From NCBI GenBank assembly GCA_934511465.1, contig CAKSWG010000032.1:1-22836 (forward strand): a stretch of 22,836 nt of DNA. The letters run 5' to 3'. Origin of the DNA: an uncultured Faecalibacterium sp. (GTDB taxonomy: Bacteria > Bacillota > Clostridia > Oscillospirales > Ruminococcaceae). Shown piece after piece: positions 13,326-21,373 of this stretch. A model generated the notes under the pieces. That model was given only the letters and a program-made list of their open reading frames with translations. It had not been told where the DNA came from and searched no databases. Each line of letters begins with the position of its first letter. The first letter of the stretch is position 1. The translations under genes and the position numbers were made by a program.

Positions 13326-14504
13326 TCAGCTGTTGAACATATCCTTCAGCTTTTTGAAGAAGCCCTTGCGCTTTTCGTAGTTTTCCTCTTTCAGGGTGCC
13401 CTCAAATTTCTTCAGGGCCTCCCGCTGGGTCTTGTTCAGCTTTTTGGGGATCTCCACCTCGCACTTGACGTACATATCGCCGCGGCCGCGGCCATTCAGG
13501 TACTGGATGCCCTTGCCGCGCAGGCGGAAGGTGGTGCCGCTCTGGGTGCCTTCGGGCACGGTGTACTCCACCTTGCCGTCAATGGAAGGCACCTGCACGA
13601 TGTCGCCCAGCACGGCCTGACTGAAGGTGATGGGCACAGTGACCCACACATCGTAGCCGTCGCGCTGGAACACCTCGCTGGGGCGCACCGTGACCATAAC
13701 GATCACATCACCGGCAGGACCGCCGTTGGCACCGGCGTCGCCCATGCCGCGCACGGCCAAGCTCTGATCGTCATCAATGCCCGCCGGGATGGTGACATCC
13801 AGCGTCTTTTTGGCGGCCACCTTGCCGCTACCATGGCAGACCTTGCAGGGGTTTTTGACCAGTTTGCCCTTTCCGCCGCAGCGGGAGCAGGGCTGCTGGG
13901 TCTGCATCACGCCAAAGGGGGTGCGCTTCTGGAGGATCACAAAACCGCGGCCGCCGCAATCCGGGCAGGTCTCGGGGCTGGAACCGGCAGCACAGCCGCT
14001 GCCGTGGCACTCGGTGCACTCCTGCTGGCGGGTGATGGTGATGTTCTTCTTGCAGCCATGCACCGCCTCGTCAAAGCTCAGGGTGATGCGCACGCGGATG
14101 TCCTGACCCTTGCGGGGGGCGTTGGGGTTTGCCTGACGGGACGAGCCGCCAAAGCCGCCGAAACCGCCGCCAAAGATATCGCCGAAAATGTCGCCCAGAT
14201 CCACGCCGTCGCCGCCAAAACCGCCAAAGCCGCCCGCACCGGGGCCGCCGCCGTTCTGTGCTGCATAGGCAGGGTCAACACCTGCAAAGCCGTACTGGTC
14301 GTACAGCTGGCGCTTCTTCGGGTCCGAAAGCACCTCGTTTGCTTCGTTTACTTCCTTGAACTTTTCCTCGGCGTCCTTATCGCCGGGGTTATAGTCCGGG
14401 TGGTACTTCATTGCAAGCTTGCGGTATGCCTTTTTGATCTCGGCATCGGTCGCAGTCTTGGATACACCCAGCACTTCGTAGTAATCACGTTTTTCCTGTG
14501 CCAT
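13326..14504 (-). CDS. dnaJ: Chaperone protein DnaJ (Hsp40)
   Basis: Co-chaperone that delivers unfolded substrates to DnaK and stimulates its ATPase. The 392-residue product is a full type I DnaJ: J domain (5-68) with HPD at 35-37; Gly/Phe-rich linker (about 84-121); zinc-binding domain with four CxxCxGxG repeats at 163-170, 180-187, 206-213 and 220-227; then the C-terminal substrate-binding domains. The ATG at 14504 is chosen because GGAGAGGTG is well spaced for it; the in-frame GTG at 14510 is too close. Last gene of the heat-shock operon. Confidence 0.98.
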   Translation of the reverse strand: MAQEKRDYYEVLGVSKTATDAEIKKAYRKLAMKYHPDYNPGDKDAEEKFKEVNEANEVLSDPKKRQLYDQYGFAGVDPAYAAQNGGGPGAGGFGGFGGDGVDLGDIFGDIFGGGFGGFGGSSRQANPNAPRKGQDIRVRITLSFDEAVHGCKKNITITRQQECTECHGSGCAAGSSPETCPDCGGRGFVILQKRTPFGVMQTQQPCSRCGGKGKLVKNPCKVCHGSGKVAAKKTLDVTIPAGIDDDQSLAVRGMGDAGANGGPAGDVIVMVTVRPSEVFQRDGYDVWVTVPITFSQAVLGDIVQVPSIDGKVEYTVPEGTQSGTTFRLRGKGIQYLNGRGRGDMYVKCEVEIPKKLNKTQREALKKFEGTLKEENYEKRKGFFKKLKDMFNS

Positions 14505-14577
14505 ATCCACTCACCTCTCCGGGAACGCCCTCCCCGGGAAACGCCCCGGTCGGTTCCTCGCTCTATAAACCAGCAAG

Positions 14578-14604
14578 AGCCGCTCCGGCAAAACCGGAGC
14601 GGCT
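14578..14604. other. GC-rich hairpin between dnaK and dnaJ
   Basis: An 11-bp perfect stem (14578-14588 with 14594-14604) with a CAAAA loop lies in the 159-bp gap between dnaK and dnaJ. On the minus strand it is followed by only a weak T tract (TCTT), so it may attenuate or stabilise the mRNA and allow less DnaJ than DnaK. A T-rich side exists on the plus strand, where no gene needs it. Confidence 0.6.
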
Positions 14605-14663
14605 TTTGCTATTCTACGCGTGCGTCCGCCGGTTTGGCCGGGCACACACTGCTGTGTTTTTTA

Positions 14664-16493
14664 TCAGACTTCCTTGAAGTCGGCATCCACAACGCCGTCA
14701 TCATTGGGCTTCTGCTGGTTGTTTGCACCTGCATCGGGGCCGGGCTGTGCACCGGCGGCCTGCTGTGCGGCAGCGGCTGCCTGATACATCTTCTCGAACA
14801 CCTGGCTCAGGGCTTCCTGCTTTGCCTTGATGTCGTCCACATTGCCGGACTGGACAGCGGTCTTGAGGTCAGCCAGCTTTGCCTCGGCATCGCTCTTCAC
14901 GTCTGCGGGCAGCTTGTCGCCGTTCTCCTTCAGCATCTTCTCGGTCTGGAACACCATCTGGTCGGCACCGTTGCGGATATCGACCTCTTCACGCTTCTTC
15001 TTATCGTCGGCAGCAAACTGCTCAGCTTCCTTCACAGCCTTGTCGATGTCCTCCTTGGACATGTTGGTGGAAGCGGTAATGGTGATGTTCTGCTCCTTGC
15101 CGGTACCCAGATCCTTTGCGCTGACCTTCACGATGCCGTTTGCATCGATATCGAAGGTAACTTCGATCTGAGGCACACCACGGGGAGCCGGAGCAATGCC
15201 GTCCAGATGGAAGACGCCCAGACTCTTGTTGTCGCGTGCGAACTCACGCTCGCCCTGCAGCACGTTGACCTCAACAGAGGGCTGGTTGTCGGCAGCGGTG
15301 GAGAACACCTGACTCTTGTGGGTGGGGATGGTGGTGTTGCGGTCGATGATCTTGGTGCACACGCCGCCCAGAGTCTCAATGCCCAGGCTCAGCGGGGTGA
15401 CATCCAGCAGCAGCAGGCCCTTGACGTCGCCCTGCAGCACGCCGCCCTGAATGGCAGCACCCACAGCCACGCACTCATCGGGGTTGATGCCCTTGAAGGG
15501 CTCGCAGTTCAGTTCCTTCTTGACGGCATCGTAGACAGCGGGGATACGGGTGGAACCGCCGACCATCAGGACCTTCTTCAGGTCAGAGGGACGCAGGCCT
15601 GCATCCTGCAAAGCCTTGCGGACGGGGCCCATGGTGCGGTCCACCAGATCAGCGGTCAGCTCGTTGAACTTTGCGCGGGTCAGGGTCATATCCAAGTGCT
15701 TGGGGCCGGTAGCATCGGCAGTGATGAAGGGCAGGTTGATCTGGCTGCTCATAGCGCTGGACAGCTCGATCTTTGCCTTCTCGGCAGCTTCCTTCAGACG
15801 CTGAGCAGCCATCTTGTCCTTGCGCAGGTCGATGCCGTTCTCGGTCTGGAAGGCATCTGCCATCCAGTTGATGATGCGCTCATCGAAGTCATCGCCGCCC
15901 AGATGGGTATCACCGTTGGTGGCCAGAACCTCGGTAACGCCGTCGCCCATCTCGATGATGGACACATCGAAGGTGCCGCCGCCCAGGTCGTAGACCATGA
16001 TCTTCTGGTCCTCTTCCTTATCGATGCCGTATGCCAGAGAAGCGGCAGTGGGCTCGTTGATGATACGCTTGACGTTCAGGCCGGCAATGGTGCCAGCGTC
16101 CTTGGTGGCCTGACGCTGGCTGTCGTTGAAGTAGGCAGGCACAGTAATGACGGCCTCGGTAACAGGCTCACCCAGATAAGCCTCGGCGTCTGCCTTCAGC
16201 TTTTGCAGGATCATAGCGCTCACCTGCTGGGGAGTATACTCCTTGCCGTTCAGAGTCACCTTGTGGTCGGTGCCCATGAAGCGCTTGATGGAAGCCACGG
16301 TGTTCTCGGGGTTGGTGATAGCCTGACGCTTTGCCACCTGACCCACCAGACGATCGCCGGTCTTGGTGAAGCCCACCACGGACGGGGTGGTGCGTGCACC
16401 CTCAGAGTTTGCAATGACAACGGGCTCGCCGCCCTCCATGACAGCCACGCAGCTGTTGGTAGTACCAAGGTCGATACCAATGATCTTGCTCAT
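14664..16493 (-). CDS. dnaK: Chaperone protein DnaK (Hsp70)
   Basis: ATP-dependent chaperone that binds exposed hydrophobic segments of client proteins. The 609-residue product has the actin-like ATPase domain (about 1-360), with phosphate loop [14 protein letters not shown] near the N-terminus and [13 protein letters not shown], the interdomain linker [18 protein letters not shown], the beta-sandwich substrate domain and the helical lid with a Gln/Ala-rich tail ending [12 protein letters not shown]. Start: ATG 16493-16491, preceded by AGAGGAG with an 8-nt spacer. It has the Gram-positive form lacking the extra ATPase-domain segment found in Gram-negatives. Located 104 bp after grpE. Confidence 0.98.
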   Translation of the reverse strand: MSKIIGIDLGTTNSCVAVMEGGEPVVIANSEGARTTPSVVGFTKTGDRLVGQVAKRQAITNPENTVASIKRFMGTDHKVTLNGKEYTPQQVSAMILQKLKADAEAYLGEPVTEAVITVPAYFNDSQRQATKDAGTIAGLNVKRIINEPTAASLAYGIDKEEDQKIMVYDLGGGTFDVSIIEMGDGVTEVLATNGDTHLGGDDFDERIINWMADAFQTENGIDLRKDKMAAQRLKEAAEKAKIELSSAMSSQINLPFITADATGPKHLDMTLTRAKFNELTADLVDRTMGPVRKALQDAGLRPSDLKKVLMVGGSTRIPAVYDAVKKELNCEPFKGINPDECVAVGAAIQGGVLQGDVKGLLLLDVTPLSLGIETLGGVCTKIIDRNTTIPTHKSQVFSTAADNQPSVEVNVLQGEREFARDNKSLGVFHLDGIAPAPRGVPQIEVTFDIDANGIVKVSAKDLGTGKEQNITITASTNMSKEDIDKAVKEAEQFAADDKKKREEVDIRNGADQMVFQTEKMLKENGDKLPADVKSDAEAKLADLKTAVQSGNVDDIKAKQEALSQVFEKMYQAAAAAQQAAGAQPGPDAGANNQQKPNDDGVVDADFKEV

Positions 16494-16570
16494 AATGAAA
16501 TCTCCTCTCAAAAAGACGAATCTTGTTGTTTATATGATGCTCAAATGTTTGTAAGCGGATATTATATTTC

Positions 16571-16591
16571 AAACTCCCTTGCGGGAGGTTT
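16571..16591 (-). other. GNRA-capped hairpin between grpE and dnaK
   Basis: On the minus strand, AAACCTCCC-GCAA-GGGAGTTT folds into a stem with one bulged C and a GCAA tetraloop, directly after the grpE stop. No T tract follows. Such hairpins downstream of hrcA-grpE in Firmicutes often mark mRNA processing that stabilises the dnaK-dnaJ part; that role is an inference here. Confidence 0.5.
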
Positions 16592-16597
16592 GGCTTG

Positions 16598-17230
16598 TTA
16601 CTCGGCCACCACAACGGTCGCATGGCGGACGATCTTATCGCCCAGCTTGTAACCCTTCTGGTAGACCGTGATCACGGTGCCGCTCTCCTGTCCGTCCGGG
16701 GCGGGGATCTGCTGCACCGCGTTCATGAAGTTGGGGTCAAAGGGCTTGCCCAGCGCTTCGATCTCCTCCACATGGAGGACGTCCAGCGCCTTGGCGGCTT
16801 TGTCCAGCGTCATGGTCACGCCCTTTTTGTAGTTCTCGTCGGTGGTGGGGGCGTTGGCCGCCATATCCAGCGTATCCAGAATGGGGATGATCTGGTTCAC
16901 CGCAAAGGAAACGCCGTCGTTGAACTTCTGGTCGGCTTCGCGGGTGGAGCGCTTGCGGTAGTTCTCGTACTCCGCCGCCATGCGCAGCAATTGGTCTTTG
17001 GCCTGTGCGGCGTTGGCTTCGGCGGCGTCCAGCTTTGCCTTGACGGCTTCCAGCTCGCGGGCTTTCTTGTTGAACCAGCCGTCCTTCTTTTTGTCGTCCT
17101 TCGGGTCGGCCTTTTCTTCGGCAGCAGGCTCCTGTTCGGGCGCTGCGGCCTGCTGGGCCTTTTCTTCGGGAGCGGTTTCGGGCTGCTGCGTTTCCTGCGC
17201 CGGAGCCGTCTTTTTTGCTTCTTCGCTCAT
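16598..17230 (-). CDS. grpE: Nucleotide exchange factor GrpE
   Basis: Releases ADP from DnaK and so sets the chaperone cycle; works as a dimer. The 210-residue product begins with an acidic, Glu/Ala/Gln/Pro-rich disordered tail (about 1-70), then a long coiled-coil helix (about 70-130, including LLRMAAEYENYRKRSTREAD) and the C-terminal beta domain (about 150-210) with VEEIEALGKPFDPNFMNAVQ and GYKLGDKIVRHATVVV. The ATG (17230-17228) overlaps the hrcA stop as ATGA and has AGGAGG 7 nt upstream inside hrcA, so the two genes are translationally coupled. Confidence 0.97.
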   Translation of the reverse strand: MSEEAKKTAPAQETQQPETAPEEKAQQAAAPEQEPAAEEKADPKDDKKKDGWFNKKARELEAVKAKLDAAEANAAQAKDQLLRMAAEYENYRKRSTREADQKFNDGVSFAVNQIIPILDTLDMAANAPTTDENYKKGVTMTLDKAAKALDVLHVEEIEALGKPFDPNFMNAVQQIPAPDGQESGTVITVYQKGYKLGDKIVRHATVVVAE

Positions 17231-18300
17231 TCCAGATCCTCCTTATAGATCACAGTCCGCCGCGGTACGGCAGCCTGCGGGGTGTCTTTTCGTTTGCCGC
17301 TCATGCCCTCGCCCAGCTGGTCTGCAAAGTAATGCAGCAGCGGCATCAGTTTCTGGAAGGGCATCCGGGTGGGGCCGATCAGTGCAATGGAGCCCCACAG
17401 GCCTCCGCCCACCAGATACCGGTCACTCACGATGCACAGGCCCGGGATCTGCGGTTCCAGATCCTCGCCCAGCAGCACGCTCTCGCTGCGGTCTGCCGGG
17501 GGCGCGATCAGGGCCGCCGCCTGTTCTTCGTCATTCAGCAGGGTAAGGATGTCGCCCACCTTGCCGTCCAGCTGAGGCCAGTCCAGCAGATACTGCTCAC
17601 CGCCCAGAAATACGTGGGGCTTGACGGAGTCCTGCAGGATGGCCGCCGCCGCGCTGATGACAGGCACCAGCTCCGGGTCGATCTGGCTGCACAGCTCTGC
17701 CAGCAGCCGGGGCGAAAGATCCACCGGCGCCACAAAGGTGAGGTTTCGGTTCAGCAATGCGGCAAGAGCCGCCGCATTCTCGCGGGAGAGGCCGGTGCGT
17801 ACCCGCGCCACACGGGTGCGGACGTAACCGGCAGTTGTTACAGCCAGCACAGCGGCTGCGCTGCGGCCCACCTGAACGACTTCGTAATGGGCAATGCACA
17901 GATCCTCTGCACACGGGGTGCTGATGGCGGCGGTGCAGCCGCTGATGGCGGCCAGCGCCCGGGCTGCGCCCTGCGCCAGCTTTTCCGGCTCGTGGTCGAG
18001 GCTTGCGAACACCGCATCCACACGGGCGCGGCTCACGCGGTCCAGCGGCTGATCGTCGGTCAGCAGATTATCAAGGTAGTAGCGGTAGCCCTTGGCACTG
18101 GGCACACGGCCCGCGCTGGTGTGGGGCTGCTCCAGCAGGCCCAGCTTTGTCAGCGCCGCCATTTCATTGCGGAGCGTTGCACTGGAAACTGCCATGTCAA
18201 AGTAGTTTGCCAGCACGCTGCTGCCAACGGGTTCGCCTTCGAGACCATACAGCGCCACGATCGCCTGCAAGACTCGCTGCTTGCGTGCATCCATCGTCAT
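17227..18300 (-). CDS. hrcA: Heat-inducible transcription repressor HrcA
   Basis: Repressor that binds CIRCE operators and is released when chaperones are titrated by heat-damaged proteins. The 357-residue product has an N-terminal winged helix (about 1-75), including GEPVGSSVLANYFDMAVSSA and TLRNEMAALTKLGLLEQPHT, then the family block SAGRVPSAKGYRYYLD, a GAF-like region, and a C-terminal part with GSIALIGPTRMPFQKLMPLL. Start: ATG 18300-18298, preceded by AAGGAGG 8 nt upstream. First gene of the operon; a perfect CIRCE lies 36 bp upstream, so it represses itself and grpE-dnaK-dnaJ. Confidence 0.97.
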   Translation of the reverse strand: MTMDARKQRVLQAIVALYGLEGEPVGSSVLANYFDMAVSSATLRNEMAALTKLGLLEQPHTSAGRVPSAKGYRYYLDNLLTDDQPLDRVSRARVDAVFASLDHEPEKLAQGAARALAAISGCTAAISTPCAEDLCIAHYEVVQVGRSAAAVLAVTTAGYVRTRVARVRTGLSRENAAALAALLNRNLTFVAPVDLSPRLLAELCSQIDPELVPVISAAAAILQDSVKPHVFLGGEQYLLDWPQLDGKVGDILTLLNDEEQAAALIAPPADRSESVLLGEDLEPQIPGLCIVSDRYLVGGGLWGSIALIGPTRMPFQKLMPLLHYFADQLGEGMSGKRKDTPQAAVPRRTVIYKEDLE

Positions 18301-18336
18301 AGCGCCTGCCTCCTTTTTGCGTTCGCTTCGTTTTGT

Positions 18337-18363
18337 TTAGCACTCCTTGTTCCTGAGTGCTAA
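18337..18363. promoter_or_regulatory. CIRCE operator (HrcA binding site)
   Basis: TTAGCACTC (18337-18345), nine bases, GAGTGCTAA (18355-18363): an exact match to the CIRCE consensus with perfect symmetry. It lies immediately downstream of the hrcA -10, covering the expected start of transcription. No second CIRCE is seen before dnaK or dnaJ. Confidence 0.97.
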
Positions 18364-18367
18364 GACC

Positions 18368-18395
18368 ATTATAGCCAATTTTCCTGCGCTGTCAA
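18368..18395 (-). promoter_or_regulatory. Sigma-A promoter of the hrcA-grpE-dnaK-dnaJ operon
   Basis: Minus strand: consensus TTGACA (18395-18390), 16-nt spacer, consensus TATAAT (18373-18368), followed by CIRCE. Confidence 0.9.
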
Positions 18396-18465
18396 GCCCC
18401 TTGGAAAAATGTTATCAAAGATTCATAATTCTGTCATAAAAGGGGGGTAGAACCCTTAGGCAAGC

Positions 18466-18568
18466 GGGCTTGCCACCTCTCCCAAAGGGAGAGGCCTTGG
18501 CAAAGAGATAAAGTTTGCGGGCGGAAACGCTCCCCCTTGGGGGAGCTGTCGCGCAGCGACCGAGGGGC
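18466..18568. repeat. Hairpin-rich intergenic repeat related to the element at 1-196
   Basis: Three perfect hairpins in a row: CCTCTCCC-AAA-GGGAGAGG (18476-18494), CTCCCCC-TT-GGGGGAG (18530-18545) and GTCGC-GCA-GCGAC (18548-18560), bordered by CCACCTCTCC and GACCGAGGGG. The first hairpin shares its stem and AAA loop with that of the element at the left end of the window. The edges are approximate. Confidence 0.55.
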
Positions 18569-18600
18569 TTTAAATCGGCGGATCCGAAAAAAACGGTTAA

Positions 18601-18844
18601 AAGATCTTCACGCCGAACAGGCGTGAATCTTCAGTTTTTTTCGGTGTAGCCCTCTACTTTGGGGTTAAAAGGGGCGAGCAGCCCCTTTTTCGTGGCTCCA
18701 GCGCGTCGAAATCGCTGTGACCTTGCTGTGCTGAACGCACAGCATTTGCTGCGCAAACCGGTCTGCGACATGAAAGCCCCACTGGGGCTTTCATGCCTTG
18801 CAGGCACCGCCGCACTTTTCTTCTCTTTTGGTGTCAAAAGAGAA
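18601..18844. repeat. Array of five perfect or near-perfect hairpins, no supported gene
   Basis: Successive inverted repeats fill this stretch: 18601-18632 (TTCACGCC/GGCGTGAA flanked by AGAT/TCTT, then a T run, a terminator-like form), 18667-18689 (AAAAGGGGC/GCCCCTTTT), 18725-18743 (GCTGTGC/GCACAGC), 18770-18794 (12-bp arms, single-base loop) and 18821-18844 (TTCTCTTTTG/CAAAAGAGAA). A 68-codon minus-strand frame (18631-18837) overlaps it but lacks an RBS and is better explained by the repeat. It may be a dispersed structured element, possibly transcribed. Together with the element at 18466-18568 it accounts for most of the gene-free stretch between hrcA and 19001. Confidence 0.5.
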
Positions 18845-18923
18845 CGTCCCCCGGCAGCAGTGTTTTAGTCCCCCATTTTCAGCGATTCGCGCAGTTTCAA
18901 CCTCCATTCGCGCAAAATTTCTT

Positions 18924-18950
18924 TTGTTTTCGCCTAGTTTATGGTATAGT
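18924..18950 (+). promoter_or_regulatory. Weak sigma-A promoter of the secreted repeat protein
   Basis: TATAGT (18945-18950) is a good -10. The -35 is poor: TTGTTT (18924-18929) with a 15-nt spacer, or TTTTGT with 17 nt. The start codon is 51 bp downstream. Confidence 0.45.
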
Positions 18951-19000
18951 TGTGGTAATGATACCCCCGTATAAACCCCACACGAAAGGAGCGAAGCTTT

Positions 19001-20596
19001 ATGAAAGCCAAACGCATTGTAAGCATTCTGCTGACCGGCAGTATGCTGCTGTCCCTGCTGCCGGTGTCTGCACTGGCAGCCGCCCCGGTGTTCGATGCAC
19101 CCGCCCAGACCACGGCCAAAAAGGCTGCACCCCTTGTACAGGAGGCCGACGCCTCCCGCAGCACCGAGGAGGAAGCCGCCACCCGCAGCAGCCGTGATCT
19201 GGACGCAGAAAACGGCACCGCCGATAGTTTTACCATCCAGCTGAACGCCGATGGCACGCCCGCAGGCAGCGACGACGATACCCATTGGTACTACAGCGCT
19301 GACTCCGGTTGTCGGCTGTACAATGGCGTTTTTGCCCTGCAGCCCTCCTCGGAGGCCGGGGCGGAAAGCGCATTGCAGGAAATTCTCTATATTTATAAAG
19401 ATGCCGAATTTAACGGCGGCACCGTCGGCAGTACAACCTACAACAACGGCACTATCTCCGGTGGCACCTTCCAAAAAGCGGTGCACAACGAAGCCACCCC
19501 CATCAATCAGGGGGTCATCCTTGACGGCATCTTCCAAGGAACGGTGTACAACAGCGGCACTATCTCCAACGGCAACTTCCAAGAAAAGATGTACAACTCC
19601 GGCACCATCTCCGGCGGCATCTTTAAGTTACCTGTTACTGTGAACACTATCTCCCAGCCGGCTCAGATCAATGGTGGAACCTTTGAAGATGGTATGGAGA
19701 TCTATCCCGATGGGTCCTACCCCATCACCATCACCGACGGCCTGTTTGACGGCAAGGTTTTCACCGCAGCAGATTCCAGCATCAAGCCACTTACGATCAG
19801 CGGCGGCCTATTTACCAAAGCCGTGGATGTAAGCAGCATCACCAACCCGTCCAATCTTCAGATCACCGGCGGCTATTTCGTGAGCGAGCCCACTGTGCCG
19901 GAAAGCAGCGACATCTCCTTTACCTCTGTAAGCGATCGGAATTACCGAGCCTTCTATGTGCCTGTAAATGGAGACTGGTCTGAAAACGGCTACAGCAAAC
20001 TTTATGTGCCCCACGGATCGTCTGAGCAGCCCAACACCATTACCGTAAAGACCAATACCAAACTGCTCTATTACCTTGCAGACGGTGAACGCTTCCCCAT
20101 CCCTGACAGCGACAGTGACAGCTACATTTACGAGATCCCTGTGCAGAACTTTGAAAAGATCGTACTGGTGACCGAGGAGCCTCCGGCACCTCCAACGGAC
20201 GACTCCGGCGGCGAGATCGACCCGGGCTCCTCCTCCGGTGCAGCCGTGCTCGGCGCGGTGCTTGGCACTGTGGGTCTGGGTTATGTCACCTATATCTACG
20301 GTTCTTCCCTGTACCTGCACTATGCGCTGCCGGACGGCTTTATCCCCTCCACTCGGCAGGAGCTGGCAAACGTCCTGTGGACGACTGCCGGCAAGCCCGA
20401 CCCTGTAAGCACCGCCCTGTATACCGACATCCCCGCTGACGCTATCGAGCAGCAGAAAGCCGCCCGCTGGTGCGCAGAGCAGGGTCTGCTCTCCGACCAC
20501 GGCGCAACCTTCGGCCCGGACACCAAGGTGACCAATGCCCGCATCATCCGCGCATGGAACAGCCTGAAAAAGGTGCCTGTGACCATTACAAACTAA
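19001..20596 (+). CDS. Secreted repeat protein with SLH-like C-terminus
   Basis: A 531-residue protein with a clear signal peptide (basic start MKAKR, hydrophobic core, ALAAA cleavage region around 24-28). An acidic Ser/Thr/Glu-rich region (about 40-95) follows, then a repeat region (about 125-300) in which NGTISGGTFQ-like units recur (NNGTISGGTFQ, NSGTISNGNFQ, NSGTISGGIFK, AQINGGTFEDG, ITDGLFDGK, ISGGLFTKA, ITGGYFVSE). The regular G-x-F spacing suggests a right-handed beta-helix. Then come a beta-rich part, a Pro/Gly/Ser linker, a hydrophobic Gly-rich segment (about 409-432) and a C-terminal domain (about 445-520, including ARWCAEQGLLSD and FGPDTKVTNARIIRAW) resembling a divergent S-layer homology unit. 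ATG 19001 has AAAGGAG 9-10 nt upstream. The role is unknown; a surface adhesin or scaffold is plausible. Confidence 0.85.
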   Translation: MKAKRIVSILLTGSMLLSLLPVSALAAAPVFDAPAQTTAKKAAPLVQEADASRSTEEEAATRSSRDLDAENGTADSFTIQLNADGTPAGSDDDTHWYYSADSGCRLYNGVFALQPSSEAGAESALQEILYIYKDAEFNGGTVGSTTYNNGTISGGTFQKAVHNEATPINQGVILDGIFQGTVYNSGTISNGNFQEKMYNSGTISGGIFKLPVTVNTISQPAQINGGTFEDGMEIYPDGSYPITITDGLFDGKVFTAADSSIKPLTISGGLFTKAVDVSSITNPSNLQITGGYFVSEPTVPESSDISFTSVSDRNYRAFYVPVNGDWSENGYSKLYVPHGSSEQPNTITVKTNTKLLYYLADGERFPIPDSDSDSYIYEIPVQNFEKIVLVTEEPPAPPTDDSGGEIDPGSSSGAAVLGAVLGTVGLGYVTYIYGSSLYLHYALPDGFIPSTRQELANVLWTTAGKPDPVSTALYTDIPADAIEQQKAARWCAEQGLLSDHGATFGPDTKVTNARIIRAWNSLKKVPVTITN

Positions 20597-20622
20597 CCAT
20601 CCTCACATTCATCCTTTCATGT

Positions 20623-20667
20623 ACACCGCCGCCCGGCTTGCTTCCACAGGCCGGGCGGCGGTGTTTT
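20623..20667. terminator. Terminator between the repeat protein and spoVT
   Basis: ACACCGCCGCCCGGC (20623-20637) and its exact complement (20650-20664) form a 15-bp stem with a 12-nt loop, followed by TTT on the plus strand. It lies between converging genes; the minus strand lacks a good T tract. Confidence 0.8.
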
Positions 20668-21209
20668 CACTCCTCCATCTGCTTTGCCAGAAATGCCGCC
20701 GCCACGTTGACGGCCTTGAGCTGGGCGGCGTCCGGCACGGCGGTGCGGTCCTCGGTCAGCAGGCCCACTGCGCCGGTCACATCGCCCGCCGCAATGATGG
20801 GCGCGGCGCACAGCACGGCGCGGGGCGCGCCCTCGCAGGGCAGGATGCATTTTTCGGCAATGCCCTCGTTCTGGTACAGACGGCGGCTGTCCATCAGCTT
20901 TTCCAGCGGCTGGCTGATGCTGCGGTCCGCCAGCTCCCGCCGCCCGGCACCGCTCACCGTCAGGATGCGGTCCCGGTCCGCCACAAAGGCGGTCAGGGCA
21001 AAGCTTTTGTTCAGCACCTCGGCGTACTGGGCCGCCACCGCGTTCATCTCGCCAATGGGCGAGTACTTTTTAAAGATCACCTCGCCGTCGCCGGTGGTGA
21101 AAATTTCCAGCGGGTCGCCGCGCCGGATGCGCTGGGTGCGGCGGATCTCTTTGGGGATCACCACCCGTCCCAGCTCGTCGATGCGGCGCACAATGCCTGT
21201 TGCTTTCAT
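20667..21209 (-). CDS. spoVT: Stage V sporulation protein T
   Basis: Forespore transcription regulator that tunes sigma-G-dependent genes. The 180-residue product has an AbrB-type swapped-hairpin DNA-binding domain (1-50, MKATGIVRRIDELGRVVIPK then EIRRTQRIRRGDPLEIF) and a GAF-like C-terminal domain (about 55-180, including VTGAVGLLTED). The architecture and length match SpoVT rather than the shorter AbrB. Start: two adjacent ATG codons exist; the second (21209-21207) is 8 nt from GGAGGAG and gives the canonical MKATG start. It converges on the repeat-protein gene and is preceded by a forespore-type promoter. Confidence 0.96.
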   Translation of the reverse strand: MKATGIVRRIDELGRVVIPKEIRRTQRIRRGDPLEIFTTGDGEVIFKKYSPIGEMNAVAAQYAEVLNKSFALTAFVADRDRILTVSGAGRRELADRSISQPLEKLMDSRRLYQNEGIAEKCILPCEGAPRAVLCAAPIIAAGDVTGAVGLLTEDRTAVPDAAQLKAVNVAAAFLAKQMEE

Positions 21210-21249
21210 CATGCAGTCTCCTCCGTTTCCTTCAAAATGCCTGCACCTC

Positions 21250-21279
21250 TAGTATCTGTCAGCACGGGCAAATTATACC
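21250..21279 (-). promoter_or_regulatory. Sigma-G-like promoter of spoVT
   Basis: Minus strand: GGTATA (21279-21274), 17-nt spacer, GATACTA (21256-21250), one base off the forespore -10 CATACTA. Predicted start about 21243, 34 nt before the ATG. A TATAAT also occurs here but has no -35 partner. Confidence 0.5.
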
Positions 21280-21309
21280 GGCAGCGGATTTTTTGCTTTG
21301 CCCGCCGCA

Positions 21310-21338
21310 TTGCGTTCCGGGCGGGGTTTTGCTACAAT
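21310..21338 (+). promoter_or_regulatory. Sigma-A promoter of the flavoprotein gene
   Basis: TTGCGT (21310-21315), 17-nt spacer, TACAAT (21333-21338); the ATG is 36 nt downstream. Confidence 0.7.
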
Positions 21339-21373
21339 AAATAGGAATAAACCCAAAGAAAGCAGGTGTCCGC

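Noticed and set aside
16550..16572. TATAAT on the minus strand in the grpE-dnaK gap as a dnaK promoter
   Set aside because: No -35-like hexamer at 16-18 nt; dnaK is adequately explained by the hrcA promoter and no CIRCE accompanies this site.
13236..16652. Very long open frame (over 1100 codons) on the plus strand across the dnaJ-dnaK region
   Set aside because: It is antisense to dnaJ and dnaK, which are unmistakable. Such long antisense frames arise from the GC-rich third positions of this genome; it has no RBS and its product is a low-complexity shadow.
18631..18837. 68-codon minus-strand frame in the hrcA upstream gap
   Set aside because: No RBS, and the sequence is made of inverted repeats, so a repeat element explains it better than a protein.
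18466..18844. CRISPR array
   Set aside because: The repeats here are inverted and unlike one another; there are no evenly spaced identical direct repeats or spacers anywhere in the window, and no cas gene.
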